A stretch of DNA of 64,000 nt from JAPOXK01 sp965220315 (GCA_965220315.1 CBDCPP010000002.1:868001-932000); one strand, 5' to 3'; counted from the stretch's first letter, positions 52,106 through 60,893 are shown. Program-made: numbers and translations. The notes: generated from the sequence alone by a model not told the origin.

Positions 52106-54640
52106 CTACTCGGATGCCGGTGCGGCAGGCGGGACCTCGATCGCACTACTACGCAACCAGACCCCGACCGGTAGGTCGGCCCCCAGGTAGCGGAGGTCGG
52201 GCATAAGCGCGGTGCCCTCAGCGCTGCGGAAGCCCAGCTCCACGCGGCCAGCCGCCAGCCGTCGCACGCGGATCTCCCCGATCGTGCTCCCGTCTACTTC
52301 CACCGAGCTACTCACATGCCAGCGATTGATGGTGACATCGGTGAGTAGGAGACGTGCTAGAGGCAATATCTGCTCCCCATCCGCCAGCTCCACGCCCAAC
52401 TCGATCTGCCCGTCCGCCAGCAACCGGGCGGTGATGCGCAGTTGGTGTGGGGTCGGGGCCGCCCGCGGCTCGGGTAGCTCTGGTGGCTCCGGCACCAGCA
52501 ATTGATGCACCGCCGTGCCGGCGAGCGCCAAGCGTTGCAGGAACTGGCCAGTCGCCGCGTCGGCCTCGGCCGCCGCACAGAGCGCACTGTCGGTCGCTAG
52601 CCCGTGGATGGGCAGCGCCGTCCGCAACTCGGCGTCGAGTGCGAGCAGTCCGTCAACGCCCTCAGCATCGGTTGCTTCAAGGGCGCTGCGCAGCGCCTCC
52701 GAACCACCGCCGCAGGCAGCTTGCCGCGCCAAGACCGCAGCCATCCCTTGGACGGTGGGAGCCTGCCAGCCTCCTTCGGCGCCGCGAGCCGCCGCGACGA
52801 TCTCACCGGCCGTGATCGCCGACGATAGGATACGCTCCGCGTAGGCGAGTTCGGTCTGGAGAGCAAACGCATCCGTGAAGGAGAGCGCCTCGCCACCAGT
52901 GATCCGCTCCTGAATCGCGCTCCAAGAGGCTGCCAGCGACGCGTACTGAGCTGCTGCCGACTCTGCCACGCGAAGGATGAGATCCTCGACGGCGACCGGA
53001 TTGATCGCCTCGCCTCGGGCCAGCACATCGGTCAGGCCTGACACGGCGACCGCGTTGGCGTACTGCTCCGTAAAGGCCTTCCGCAGGGTGCTTGAGGACG
53101 CGTTCGCGATGCTGATCTCCGCCGGATCCGCCGTCGCCGGCAAGGCAGCGATCGCGGGCCGCTCGAATATCCCATCCAACAGCTGCGTACGTACGCCCGC
53201 CGCGTAGATCGCCCGCTCCCGCAGCGCCGGGTCGCTCTCCGCCTCCGGGTCGGTGACGGAGGTGACCGAGGTAGTCACCAGCCCCTCACTGTCGGCCGTT
53301 GCCGAGACCTCATACGTGGCGCCGTCGACCTGCACCGTGACCGGATCGAAGGTTGGACCGCTCAGCACATCCAAGTCCTGCCAGATGCCGTGGAACCCGA
53401 TCTCCTCGTCTTCTTCGTCGAAAACGATGGCGGCCACGAACACCCAGGAGGGGCCGGGTGTGTTGAGCGTGATCGTAAACGGCTTCACCTCATCTATCGC
53501 GACACTCGTCACGGTCGCCGTCTGCGAGCCGGAGTGGTAGGACACCCCCGCCTGCCAACGATCCGCCGATCCGTAGATCGCACGTGTCCGGTCGGACGCG
53601 CGGGGCGCCACCACATACAGCACGGCGTAGCCGCCAGCGTCAGCCAGGTGGCCGCCGCCGAGGTTGCCGGCGCGGTAGTGAACGGTGAACGGCTCACCCG
53701 CGACCACCTGGTCGGGGGTGTGGATCGTCTCAATCTTGAGATTGAAGGTGCCTCGCTCCGCATCCTCGTCCACCAAATGGATCACGAGCTCGAAGTCGGA
53801 CGACAGTGGCTGGAGGCCACGCTCCCGATACGTCGTCGCCTCGACAATGTAGACGCCCGGCGTCAGGTAGGGCTCGACGCGTGAGTTGCGGAACCCTCCG
53901 CCGTCGTCGTTGGCGTCGACAACGATCCCGTCCGCCGCTGTCACAGCAAGAACGGGATCGCCCGTCGGGGACGTTAGGTCGATGCGCACACGGCCGCCCT
54001 GCGGCATGGTAAAGACATAGACGAGTGCGGGATGATCCTTGAGGAACTGCGAGGCGCAGGTGTCGAGTCCCCACGAGCCGGACGCAGTCAGGTCGGTGCC
54101 GGAAGTGAGCGCCCCGAGATCGACCGGTCCGCAATCAGTCAGGAGTGTGATGGAAAGAGTGAAGTCGGCCGCACCGCGTCCGCGCCCGCCCACCGTCGTG
54201 GCCTCGATCAGGTAGACACCTGCCGCCAGCTCGCGCTCGATCCGTGAGTTGAGGATGTTGTTGCCGTCGTCATCCTCGGTGATGCGGCTGCCATCTTCCG
54301 CCATCAGATAGAGATAGGCGTCGCCTTCGGCCGAGGTGAGGTCGACTCTGACCCGGCCAGGCTGGGGGAGCTCGATGCGGTACGTGTGCGCGTCGCTGCC
54401 GGCTCGGAATTGCGAGTCGCAGTCCTCAGTCGTCCAGCGCCCTTCCGCCTCAAGCCTGTCCATTTCGGCGCTGAGCGTGCCGAGATCGGTCACTTCGCAG
54501 TCGGTGTCATCCTCCGCAAATGCGGCGCGGGGGCTTTCAAGGGCCGAGACGCCGACCACGAGAGCCGCGGCGGCGGCAATAATCGCCAGCCGGCACATTC
54601 CCAGCCGGACGAGGGTGAAAGCAAGGGTTCCGTCACGCAT
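52106..54640 (-). CDS. Large secreted protein with two PPC-like domains
   Basis: About 844 residues. A signal peptide (MCRLAIIAAAAALVVGVSALE, cut near AFAED) leads to two related domains near residues 50-165 and 170-290, each with a Cys pair, a TYRIELPQPGRVRVDL-type strand and a GVYLIEATT-type strand, as in the bacterial PPC domain. These are often at the ends of secreted enzymes, but no catalytic domain is visible here. A CARDB-like Ig region follows (FTVHYRAGNLGGGHLADAG), then a long Ala-rich helical part and a beta-rich C-terminus. ATG at 54640 is six bases from GGGAG. Probably an exported surface or adhesion protein. Confidence 0.72.
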   Translation of the reverse strand: MRDGTLAFTLVRLGMCRLAIIAAAAALVVGVSALESPRAAFAEDDTDCEVTDLGTLSAEMDRLEAEGRWTTEDCDSQFRAGSDAHTYRIELPQPGRVRVDLTSAEGDAYLYLMAEDGSRITEDDDGNNILNSRIERELAAGVYLIEATTVGGRGRGAADFTLSITLLTDCGPVDLGALTSGTDLTASGSWGLDTCASQFLKDHPALVYVFTMPQGGRVRIDLTSPTGDPVLAVTAADGIVVDANDDGGGFRNSRVEPYLTPGVYIVEATTYRERGLQPLSSDFELVIHLVDEDAERGTFNLKIETIHTPDQVVAGEPFTVHYRAGNLGGGHLADAGGYAVLYVVAPRASDRTRAIYGSADRWQAGVSYHSGSQTATVTSVAIDEVKPFTITLNTPGPSWVFVAAIVFDEEDEEIGFHGIWQDLDVLSGPTFDPVTVQVDGATYEVSATADSEGLVTTSVTSVTDPEAESDPALRERAIYAAGVRTQLLDGIFERPAIAALPATADPAEISIANASSSTLRKAFTEQYANAVAVSGLTDVLARGEAINPVAVEDLILRVAESAAAQYASLAASWSAIQERITGGEALSFTDAFALQTELAYAERILSSAITAGEIVAAARGAEGGWQAPTVQGMAAVLARQAACGGGSEALRSALEATDAEGVDGLLALDAELRTALPIHGLATDSALCAAAEADAATGQFLQRLALAGTAVHQLLVPEPPELPEPRAAPTPHQLRITARLLADGQIELGVELADGEQILPLARLLLTDVTINRWHVSSSVEVDGSTIGEIRVRRLAAGRVELGFRSAEGTALMPDLRYLGADLPVGVWLRSSAIEVPPAAPASE

Positions 54641-54663
54641 CGGCATCTCCCGGGTCGGATCGA

Positions 54664-54975
54664 CTAATCAGCTAACGGCATCCGGCGCACACAGCGGGGA
54701 TTATCCAGCAAACTAGCCAAGGACGATTTTAGTGGCCCATTCTCAATCGTTTCCCACATCTGTAACGAGGCATCGAGATCCATCCGCATCATATCGAGCC
54801 GCTTACGCACTGGCGCTTGGTCTGACCCAGCTAAGGTTTTCCCCTTTGCACGCGCAATGTAGTCATCACACGGAGCAAGAAAGGCTGCTCTGCTATCAGC
54901 GTCAATCACGTGCAGTCCTTGACCAAGTGCTAGCACAAATTCTCCGCTTGCAACCTGAAACGGATCGAGATCCAT
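54664..54975 (-). CDS. Hypothetical protein, 3' end carries repeat R1
   Basis: About 103 residues, acidic to neutral, mainly helical, no signal or membrane segment: VASGEFVLALGQGLHVIDADSRAAFL, PVRKRLDMMRMDLDASLQMWETIENG. ATG at 54975 sits six bases after AGGAGG. Repeat R1 copy B encodes SLASLLDNP near its C-terminus. No family recognised. It lies 24 bases before the secreted PPC protein and may be co-transcribed. Confidence 0.5.
   Translation of the reverse strand: MDLDPFQVASGEFVLALGQGLHVIDADSRAAFLAPCDDYIARAKGKTLAGSDQAPVRKRLDMMRMDLDASLQMWETIENGPLKSSLASLLDNPRCVRRMPLAD
54696..54724. repeat. Direct repeat R1, copy B
   Basis: 29 bp, two mismatches to 50805-50833. It falls in the C-terminal coding part of the small gene at 54664-54975. 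Same orientation as copy A, 3891 bp away. Confidence 0.8.
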
Positions 54976-55016
54976 CATCTGCCTCCTGAGCATGCCTTAG
55001 GCGAGCGCGGAGGCTA

Positions 55017-55077
55017 GCGGATCAGGTGCGCGGGTGTTTGATCTGGCGCTTGCTGGGGTCAGGCGGCTTGGCCGCGG
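55017..55077. repeat. Direct repeat R2, copy B
   Basis: 61 bp, 85% identical to 51778-51838 in the same orientation. The minus-strand frame that gives the PDPSKRQIKHPRT tail closes upstream with TAA after about 27 codons and has no start, so this copy looks like the remnant of a gene end. It closes the second R1-cargo-R2 unit. Confidence 0.8.
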
Positions 55078-55174
55078 AGACAGCGCACAGCGGCCGGTTC
55101 CGGCGTTATTGCTGGTGTGCAGAAACTGTTGCTAGGCTGGTCGCCCCGGGGTCAGATGTACGCAGGAGCTACGA

Positions 55175-55513
55175 GTGCCGCGCTACACCTACGAGTGCAC
55201 CGATGGGCACGTATATGAGAAGGCCGAAGGGTTCGATGCCCCGGTGGAGCAGGCCTGTCAAGAGTGTGAGGGACAGGCACGGCGGATTCCAGTAGCGCCG
55301 GCGATCGTTTTCAAGGGGACAGGCTTCTATAAGACGGATAGCCGGACGGCGCAGCATGGCTCGGGGAGCAAATCCGAGGGTGGAAAGTCATCGTCGGAGG
55401 CGAAGACGCCCGAGACGAAGCCAAAAGCGGAGCCGGTCGCGTCTAAGAGTGGATCGCCGGGTAAGGCGAAGAGTTCGGTATCTAGCGCGGCTAAGGGTAA
55501 ATCCAAGGACTAA
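55175..55513 (+). CDS. FmdB-type zinc ribbon protein
   Basis: 112 residues. N-terminal zinc ribbon of the FmdB/CxxC_CxxC_SSSS type: PRYTYECTDGHVYEKAEGF and QACQECEGQARRIPVAP; here the first pair is C-x2-H rather than CxxC. FKGTGFYKTD follows, as in the family. The second half is low-complexity Ser/Lys/Pro/Glu and probably disordered. GTG at 55175 is preceded by AGGAG. Often described as a putative regulatory protein, function not shown. Confidence 0.82.
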   Translation: MPRYTYECTDGHVYEKAEGFDAPVEQACQECEGQARRIPVAPAIVFKGTGFYKTDSRTAQHGSGSKSEGGKSSSEAKTPETKPKAEPVASKSGSPGKAKSSVSSAAKGKSKD

Positions 55514-55571
55514 TTGGGTCGGCTTGATCTTGCCGCGTGCAGCGTGATCTGCACGCCGTTAGGCTCCTGCT

Positions 55572-56042
55572 ATGCGGGTCGTGTTGCAGCGCGTCACCGA
55601 GGCCTCGGTTTCGGTGGAGGGGGCGGAGGTGGGCGCCATCAGACAGGGGTTCGTAGCGCTGGTGGGAGTGGGTGCGGGTGATGGGTCTGAACAGGCGGAG
55701 GCACTGGCGGCGAAGACGGCGGCACTGCGGGTATTCGCGGATGCTGCGGGTAAATTCAACCATGCGCTGTTGGATATAGGTGGCGAGGTGTTGGTAATCA
55801 GCCAGTTCACGTTGCTGGCGGATGTGCGAAAGGGGCGGCGTCCGTCTTTTACGAAAGCGGCGGAGGCCTCGATCGCTGAAGGCTTGGTGGAGCGGTACGC
55901 GGCCACGCTGGAGAAGCGCGGGGTCTGTGTGGCGCGGGGGCGGTTCGGTGCGAGGATGTTGGTGCAGCTGGCGAACGATGGGCCGGTGACGATCGTGCTG
56001 GACTCTGCGGATCTGGAGCGGCCGCGGCGTGGTGGCAGTTAG
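55572..56042 (+). CDS. dtd: D-aminoacyl-tRNA deacylase
   Basis: Removes D-amino acids wrongly loaded on tRNAs. 156 residues. MRVVLQRVTEASVSVEG, VISQFTLLADVRKGRRPSF with the SQxT site, and LANDGPVTIVLDS for the Gly-cis-Pro loop (NDGPVT where NxGPVT is usual). Its stop overlaps the nadC stop by 4 bp, tail to tail. Confidence 0.94.
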   Translation: MRVVLQRVTEASVSVEGAEVGAIRQGFVALVGVGAGDGSEQAEALAAKTAALRVFADAAGKFNHALLDIGGEVLVISQFTLLADVRKGRRPSFTKAAEASIAEGLVERYAATLEKRGVCVARGRFGARMLVQLANDGPVTIVLDSADLERPRRGGS

Positions 56043-56953
56043 CTCGGGCGGACGTCTTGGTCGGCGTTGGGCTCTAAGCGGAGGGAAAGATCCAGTGCGG
56101 TGGTGGAGTGGGTAAGGGCGCCGAGTGAGATGAAGTCGACGCCGGACTCGGCGACGGCGGTGATGTTTTCCAGAGTGATGTTACCGCTGGCCTCGGTGAG
56201 CGCGCCGGCCTGCTTGGCGCGCGCGACCGCTTGCGCCATGGCGCTGGGATCGAGGTTGTCGAGAAGGAGCGCGGGCGCGCCAGCGGCGAGCGCCTCCTCA
56301 ACTTCGTCGAGGGTTGTCACTTCGATCTCCACGGCGGTGGCAGGGCCCGCTGCCGCAATGGCGGCGCGGGTCGCAGCGGCGAGGGAGCCGCCGCGGGCGC
56401 GCCAGGCGGCGATGTGGTTGTCTTTAACGAGCAGGCCGGCAGTGAGGTTGAAGCGGTGGTTAAGGCCGCCGCCGACGCGAACCGCGTAGCGCTCGGCGAC
56501 GCGCAGGCCGGGGCTGGTCTTGCGGGTATCGAGGATTTTGGCGTTGGTGTGGGCGATGCGCGCGACTGCCTCACGCGTCAATGTCGCGATGCCGGAAAGG
56601 CGTTGGAGGAAGTTGAGAGCGGTGCGCTCGCCGCGCAGCATAGGGTGGATGGGGCCGGCGAGGTGAGCGATCGTCGCGCCGGTGGCGACCTCCATCCCTT
56701 CGATCACCGCGGCCATCCATTGCACCCGGGGCTCGACGACGTGGTAGGTCTCTTGGCCGAAGCTAAGACCACAGATCACGCCTGACTGCTTAGCGACGAT
56801 GCGGGCGCGGCCAAGTTGATTAGGAGGGACGAGAGCGTTGGTGGTGAGGTCCTGGTTGGCACCATCCTCATCCAAGGCGATCTGGACGAGCTGCCGCAGG
56901 GTGATGCGGTCGAGCGTGGCGGGATCGGACGGGGCGGGATCGAAAGTGGGCAT
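56039..56953 (-). CDS. nadC: Nicotinate-nucleotide diphosphorylase (quinolinate phosphoribosyltransferase)
   Basis: Third step of de novo NAD synthesis. About 304 residues. KILDTRKTSPGLRVAERYAVRVGGGLNHRFNLTAGLLVKDNHIAAW is diagnostic, with LRGERTALNFLQRLSGIATLT and LLLDNLDPSAMAQAVA. ATG at 56953 is just after the nadB stop; the GTG at 57025 would overlap nadB by 65 bp. No clear ribosome site for either. Confidence 0.93.
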   Translation of the reverse strand: MPTFDPAPSDPATLDRITLRQLVQIALDEDGANQDLTTNALVPPNQLGRARIVAKQSGVICGLSFGQETYHVVEPRVQWMAAVIEGMEVATGATIAHLAGPIHPMLRGERTALNFLQRLSGIATLTREAVARIAHTNAKILDTRKTSPGLRVAERYAVRVGGGLNHRFNLTAGLLVKDNHIAAWRARGGSLAAATRAAIAAAGPATAVEIEVTTLDEVEEALAAGAPALLLDNLDPSAMAQAVARAKQAGALTEASGNITLENITAVAESGVDFISLGALTHSTTALDLSLRLEPNADQDVRPS

Positions 56954-56960
56954 GGGGGTG

Positions 56961-58481
56961 TTAGGGGGAGGTGCGGCGGTAACTGAGACGCCGCTGCCAA
57001 TGCGATACGGGCTGAGGATAGTCACTGCGGTAGTGGGCGCCGCGGCTTTCGCGCCGATCGAGTGCGGCGCGTACGATTAGGCGGGCGACGGTCGCCATGT
57101 TGCGGAGTTCCATGGCAGTGAGAGTAACGGGTTGGCCGCTGGCGGTGGGCCAGGAGTCGATCGCGGTGGCGGCCGCGCGGAGACCGTTACGGTCGCGGAT
57201 GATGCCGGCGTGGTCCGCGAGCAAGGCCTGCAGGGTGGCGCGGTCGGGTGGAGTGGTGTTGTGCGGGGCGAGTGGCTGTGCGTCGGCTGGGACGGGAAGT
57301 GCGGTGCTTTCTTGGTCGAGCGTGCCTGCGACGGCGCGCTGCGAGAAGACAATAGTTTCCAAGAGAGAATTGGAGGCTAGACGATTGGCGCCGTGGACAC
57401 CGGTGTTTGCGACCTCACCGCAGGCCAGTAAGCCCGGCACTGTGGTGCATCCCCAGGTGTCGGTGAGAACGCCGCCCATGAAGTAGTGGGCGGCAGGGGC
57501 CACGGGGGCGGGCGTGCGGGTGATATCGAGTTCGTGGGTGAGGCAGTGCTGGTAGATACCGGGGAAGCGGGCGGCGATGAAGGCGGGATCGCGGTGGGTA
57601 ATGTCGAGGAGGACGTGGTCGCTTTGAGTGCGCTGCATCTCGGCGATGATGGCGCGGGCGACGATGTCCCGGGGGGCCAGTTCGGCATCTGGGTGGTAGT
57701 GAGGCATGAAGCGGCGGCCGTCGCTGGCGAGGAGCTGTGCGCCTTCGCCGCGCAAGGCCTCGGAAATGAGGAAAGCCCGCGCAGTGGGGAGGGCCAGTGC
57801 GGTGGGGTGGAACTGTACGAATTCCATATCGCGGATCACCGCACCGGCGTGGAAGGCGAGCGCGATGCCGTCGCCGGTTGAGAGAGGGGAGTTAGTGGTA
57901 AGGGTGTAGAGCTGGCCGCCGCCGCCGGTGGCGAGGATGGTCCAGGTTGCGGCGATGGTGCGGCTCTCGCCGGCGGCAGAGCGGGCTTGTGCGCCGCCGC
58001 AGCGGCCGTGCTCGACGAGTAAGGCGGTAACCGTGTGGTCGTCGAGGAGAGTGACGCCGGCTTCGGTGGCGCGCTCGACCATGACTTGCTCGATGGCGGC
58101 GCCGGTGCGGTCGCCGCCGGCGTGGAGGATACGGGGAGCGCTGTGGGCACCTTCCCGTCCAAGAGCGACGGCACCATGGGTAGTGTCGAAGGGGACGCCG
58201 AGTTCAATGAGTGTGCGGATACGGGGAGGAGCTTCCTGGACGAGCACTTCGACGACGGCGGGGTCACAGAGGCCAGCGCCAGCGCGCAGAGTGTCTTCGC
58301 GGTGCTGGGCGGGGCTGTCACCAGGGCCGATGGCAGCGGCGATGCCGCCTTGGGCGCGGGCGCTGTTGGACTCGGTGATCGAACCCTTGCTGAGGACGCA
58401 GACGGAGCCGTGCTCTGCCGCGAGAAGGGCGGCGTATAGGCCGGCGATCCCGGAGCCCAGGACGAGGTAGTCGTACTGCAT
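56961..58481 (-). CDS. nadB: L-aspartate oxidase
   Basis: FAD enzyme producing iminoaspartate for quinolinate. 506 residues. VLGSGIAGLYAALLAAEHGSV at the start, SNSARAQGGIAAAIGPGDSP, DMEFVQFHPTAL, MGGVLTDTWGCTTVPGLLACGEVANTGVHGANRLASNSLLE, and the C-terminal ESRGAHYRSDYP. It lies 14 bases after nadA. Confidence 0.94.
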   Translation of the reverse strand: MQYDYLVLGSGIAGLYAALLAAEHGSVCVLSKGSITESNSARAQGGIAAAIGPGDSPAQHREDTLRAGAGLCDPAVVEVLVQEAPPRIRTLIELGVPFDTTHGAVALGREGAHSAPRILHAGGDRTGAAIEQVMVERATEAGVTLLDDHTVTALLVEHGRCGGAQARSAAGESRTIAATWTILATGGGGQLYTLTTNSPLSTGDGIALAFHAGAVIRDMEFVQFHPTALALPTARAFLISEALRGEGAQLLASDGRRFMPHYHPDAELAPRDIVARAIIAEMQRTQSDHVLLDITHRDPAFIAARFPGIYQHCLTHELDITRTPAPVAPAAHYFMGGVLTDTWGCTTVPGLLACGEVANTGVHGANRLASNSLLETIVFSQRAVAGTLDQESTALPVPADAQPLAPHNTTPPDRATLQALLADHAGIIRDRNGLRAAATAIDSWPTASGQPVTLTAMELRNMATVARLIVRAALDRRESRGAHYRSDYPQPVSHWQRRLSYRRTSP

Positions 58482-58495
58482 GCGGATCTGCGGGA

Positions 58496-59722
58496 TTAGG
58501 TGATCGCCAACATGCGCTCGAGGGCGACGAGAGCTTGGGCGCGTGTCTGGTTGTCGACGCGGATGGGGTTGAGCACGCGTCCGTCGACGAGGGCCTCGGT
58601 GACCCAGGCGAGGTAGGCGGGGTGGATGCGGTACATGGTGGAGCAGGGGCAGACGACGGGATCGAGGCAGAAGACGTGCTTGCCTTGGTCACGCACGTCT
58701 TGGGCGAGACGATGGACGAGGTTGATCTCGGTGCCGATGGCGTAGACGCCGGACGGGCCGTTCTGCACATAGCGGATGATCTGCTCTGTGGAACCGTCGG
58801 CGTCGGCGGCATCAACGACCGCCTGCGTGCACTCGGGGTGAACGACCACGTGAACGCCTGGGTATTTGGCACGCGCCTTTTCGATCTGTTCCACCTTGAA
58901 TCGGATGTGCACCGAGCAATGGCCCTGCCAGAGCAGGACCTTGGCGCGGGCGATCTGATCGCGGGTGAGACCGCCGAAGCGCTTGCGCGGATTCCAGATG
59001 GCGGTTTCGGTGGCGATGTCAATGCCGAGCTTCTTAGCGGTATTGCGGCCGAGGTGCTGGTCCGGGAAGAAGAAGACACGAGCGGCGCGGGCGAGGGCCC
59101 AGCGGAGGGCGGCGGTGGCGTTGGATGATGTGCACACGGTGCCGCCGTTGCGGCCGACGAAGGCTTTCAGGGAGGCGGCGGAGTTCATGTAAGTGATTGG
59201 GATCGTGCTTCCGGCAGGGACGACTTCCCCGAGATCATCCCAGGCAGCGTAAACGTCGCCGGGGTCTGCCATATCGGCCATGGAGCAGCCGGCGGCGAGA
59301 TTGGGCAAAATTACGGTTTGCTCTGGGCGGGTGAGGATATCGGCGCCCTCGGCCATGAAGTGGACGCCGCAGAAGATGATGAACTCGGCCTCGTCGCGGG
59401 CGGCGGCTTCGCGGCAGAGCTTGAAGGAGTCGCCGCGGAAATCGGCGAACTGGATGACGTCGTCGCGCTGATAGTGGTGGCCGAGAATGATGAGCCGGTC
59501 GCCGAGAGTTCGGCGGGCGCGTTCGATGCGGGCGATGAGCTCTTCGGGGGGGAGGTCGAGGTAGAGATTCGGGATATCGGGTTGCCAGTCGGGGCGGTGG
59601 GGCTCTTCGACGAGGGGGACCGTGGCGATGCCGCTCTCGCAGTCTGCATCGGGGAGGTCGGGAGGGAGGCGCTGAGGTTGGAAAGTGGTTGTCAACTCTT
59701 CAATGGGTGCTCGCATGCTCAT
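58496..59722 (-). CDS. nadA: Quinolinate synthase
   Basis: [4Fe-4S] enzyme joining iminoaspartate and DHAP. 408 residues, the long type with about 45 extra N-terminal residues. LIILGHHYQRDDVIQFADFRGDSFKL, FCGVHFMAEGADIL, TYMNSAASLKAF, VVVHPECTQAV, and the third cluster Cys in DPVVCPCSTMYRI. First gene of the nadA-B-C operon, with twin palindromes upstream. Confidence 0.95.
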   Translation of the reverse strand: MSMRAPIEELTTTFQPQRLPPDLPDADCESGIATVPLVEEPHRPDWQPDIPNLYLDLPPEELIARIERARRTLGDRLIILGHHYQRDDVIQFADFRGDSFKLCREAAARDEAEFIIFCGVHFMAEGADILTRPEQTVILPNLAAGCSMADMADPGDVYAAWDDLGEVVPAGSTIPITYMNSAASLKAFVGRNGGTVCTSSNATAALRWALARAARVFFFPDQHLGRNTAKKLGIDIATETAIWNPRKRFGGLTRDQIARAKVLLWQGHCSVHIRFKVEQIEKARAKYPGVHVVVHPECTQAVVDAADADGSTEQIIRYVQNGPSGVYAIGTEINLVHRLAQDVRDQGKHVFCLDPVVCPCSTMYRIHPAYLAWVTEALVDGRVLNPIRVDNQTRAQALVALERMLAIT

Positions 59723-59804
59723 GCGGCTCTCTCGCTTGCGGAGCTGCTTCGCTGCTGGGATCGAGGACAGACCGTTTGGCGACGGTGTATCCGGGAGAAG
59801 CGCT

Positions 59805-59837
59805 CACGACTTCGTGTCATCGTGACACGAAGTCGTG
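59805..59837. promoter_or_regulatory. Palindrome 1, candidate operator (nadA side)
   Basis: A perfect inverted repeat with 15-bp arms and a 3-base centre. Its core is ACTTCGTGTC-N5-GACACGAAGT, centre 59821, and the same half-sites and spacer length occur in palindrome 2. A possible nadA -10 (GATACA on the minus strand, 59786-59791) would put its -35 within this palindrome. Confidence 0.72.
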
Positions 59838-59849
59838 CAATCAGTGTGG

Positions 59850-59896
59850 CCGTTCGTGGGACTTCGTGTCAAGTCGACACGAAGTCCCACGAACGG
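59850..59896. promoter_or_regulatory. Palindrome 2, candidate operator (hydratase side)
   Basis: A perfect inverted repeat with 21-bp arms and a 5-base centre; same ACTTCGTGTC-N5-GACACGAAGT core, centre 59873, 52 bp (five turns) from palindrome 1. The outer arms (CCGTTCGTGGG) differ from those of palindrome 1. It ends 12 bp before a TATGAT -10-like box, covering the -35 position. Confidence 0.72.
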
Positions 59897-59908
59897 AGAA
59901 GCGCGGAC

Positions 59909-59914
59909 TATGAT
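59909..59914 (+). promoter_or_regulatory. -10-like box for the hydratase gene
   Basis: TATGAT, 29 bases before the ATG at 59944; no clear -35, whose position falls in palindrome 2. Confidence 0.35.
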
Positions 59915-59943
59915 GCAGGCATAGTTTGAAGGAGAAGTGCGGC

Positions 59944-60717
59944 ATGGCCTATGGGGAGATCTTGGTTGAGCGCGAGGACGACTTCGTCACGATCACGATG
60001 AACCGGCCGGAGCGCCGGAACGCGCTGTCGAGCGCGATGATGCGGGAGATGACGGATGCGTTAAAGGAGACGGCGGCGAGCGATGCGCGCGGCATCATCC
60101 TCGCGGGGAACGGGCCGGTATTTTCGGCAGGGCACGACTTTCACGAGATCGCAGGGCATGATTTGAAGGATGTGCGCGATCTGCTGCTGATTTCGGCCGA
60201 GTTGCACGGCGCGATGCAGCGGGCGCCGCAGCCGCTGCTGGCGCGGGTGCAGGGACTGGCGACAGCGGCAGGGTGCCAGCTGGTTGGGAGCGCGGATCTG
60301 GCGGTGGCGTCCAGCAACGCGCGCTTCCAGACGCCGGGCGGCGCCGGGGGATGGTTCTGCTTCACGCCGATGGTGCCGCTGAGCCGCAATGTGGGCCGCA
60401 AGCGTGCGCTGGAGATGCTGATGACGGGCGACCCGATCGACGCGGAGACGGCGTTGCAGTGGGGCTTGGTGAATTACGTGGTGCCGTTGGAGGATCTGGA
60501 GACGGAGAGCGAGGCGCTGCTGAAGCGGGCGACGCGCGGCAGCGCCTTTTCCAAGGGGCTGGGGAAGGCGGCGTTCTACGCCTCGGTCGACATGGAGCAG
60601 CCGAAGGCGTATGCGCACGCGGTGGAGGTGATGGCCGGGTCGTCGCAGTCGCACGACGCGCAGGAGCGGATCCAGGCGTTTCTGGAGAAGCGACCGCCGC
60701 AGCTGAAGAACCGCTGA
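59944..60717 (+). CDS. Enoyl-CoA hydratase/isomerase family protein
   Basis: 257-residue crotonase fold protein. VTITMNRPERRNALSSAMM, the oxyanion region ILAGNGPVFSAGHDFHEIAGHDL, and AAGCQLVGSADLAVASSNARFQTPGGAGG. The catalytic Glu pair of true hydratases is not evident at the usual positions, so the substrate is open. ATG at 59944 with AAGGAG nine bases before it. Transcribed away from nadA, sharing the palindrome region. Confidence 0.85.
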   Translation: MAYGEILVEREDDFVTITMNRPERRNALSSAMMREMTDALKETAASDARGIILAGNGPVFSAGHDFHEIAGHDLKDVRDLLLISAELHGAMQRAPQPLLARVQGLATAAGCQLVGSADLAVASSNARFQTPGGAGGWFCFTPMVPLSRNVGRKRALEMLMTGDPIDAETALQWGLVNYVVPLEDLETESEALLKRATRGSAFSKGLGKAAFYASVDMEQPKAYAHAVEVMAGSSQSHDAQERIQAFLEKRPPQLKNR

Positions 60718-60893
60718 TTGCGGGCGCCGTCGAGGCGCTTGCGGGCGCTGCGCGCCCTTAGCACTTATAGGTGAGGAAGCATCGCTTCGCTTGCTGAGCG
60801 ACTGCTCACCCCAGAACTCTACGGAACTCGCGATCCTTACTGCTGTGGCTGGCGGCGAAGGGGATTATTGCTGGGCATTGTTGCTGGGAAAAG

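Noticed and set aside
56954..57025. Extended N-terminus of NadC
   Set aside because: Would overlap the conserved NadB tail by 65 bp and starts with GTG without a ribosome site.
59805..59896. Twin palindromes as transcription terminators
   Set aside because: They lie between divergent start codons, not after genes, and no T run follows either arm.
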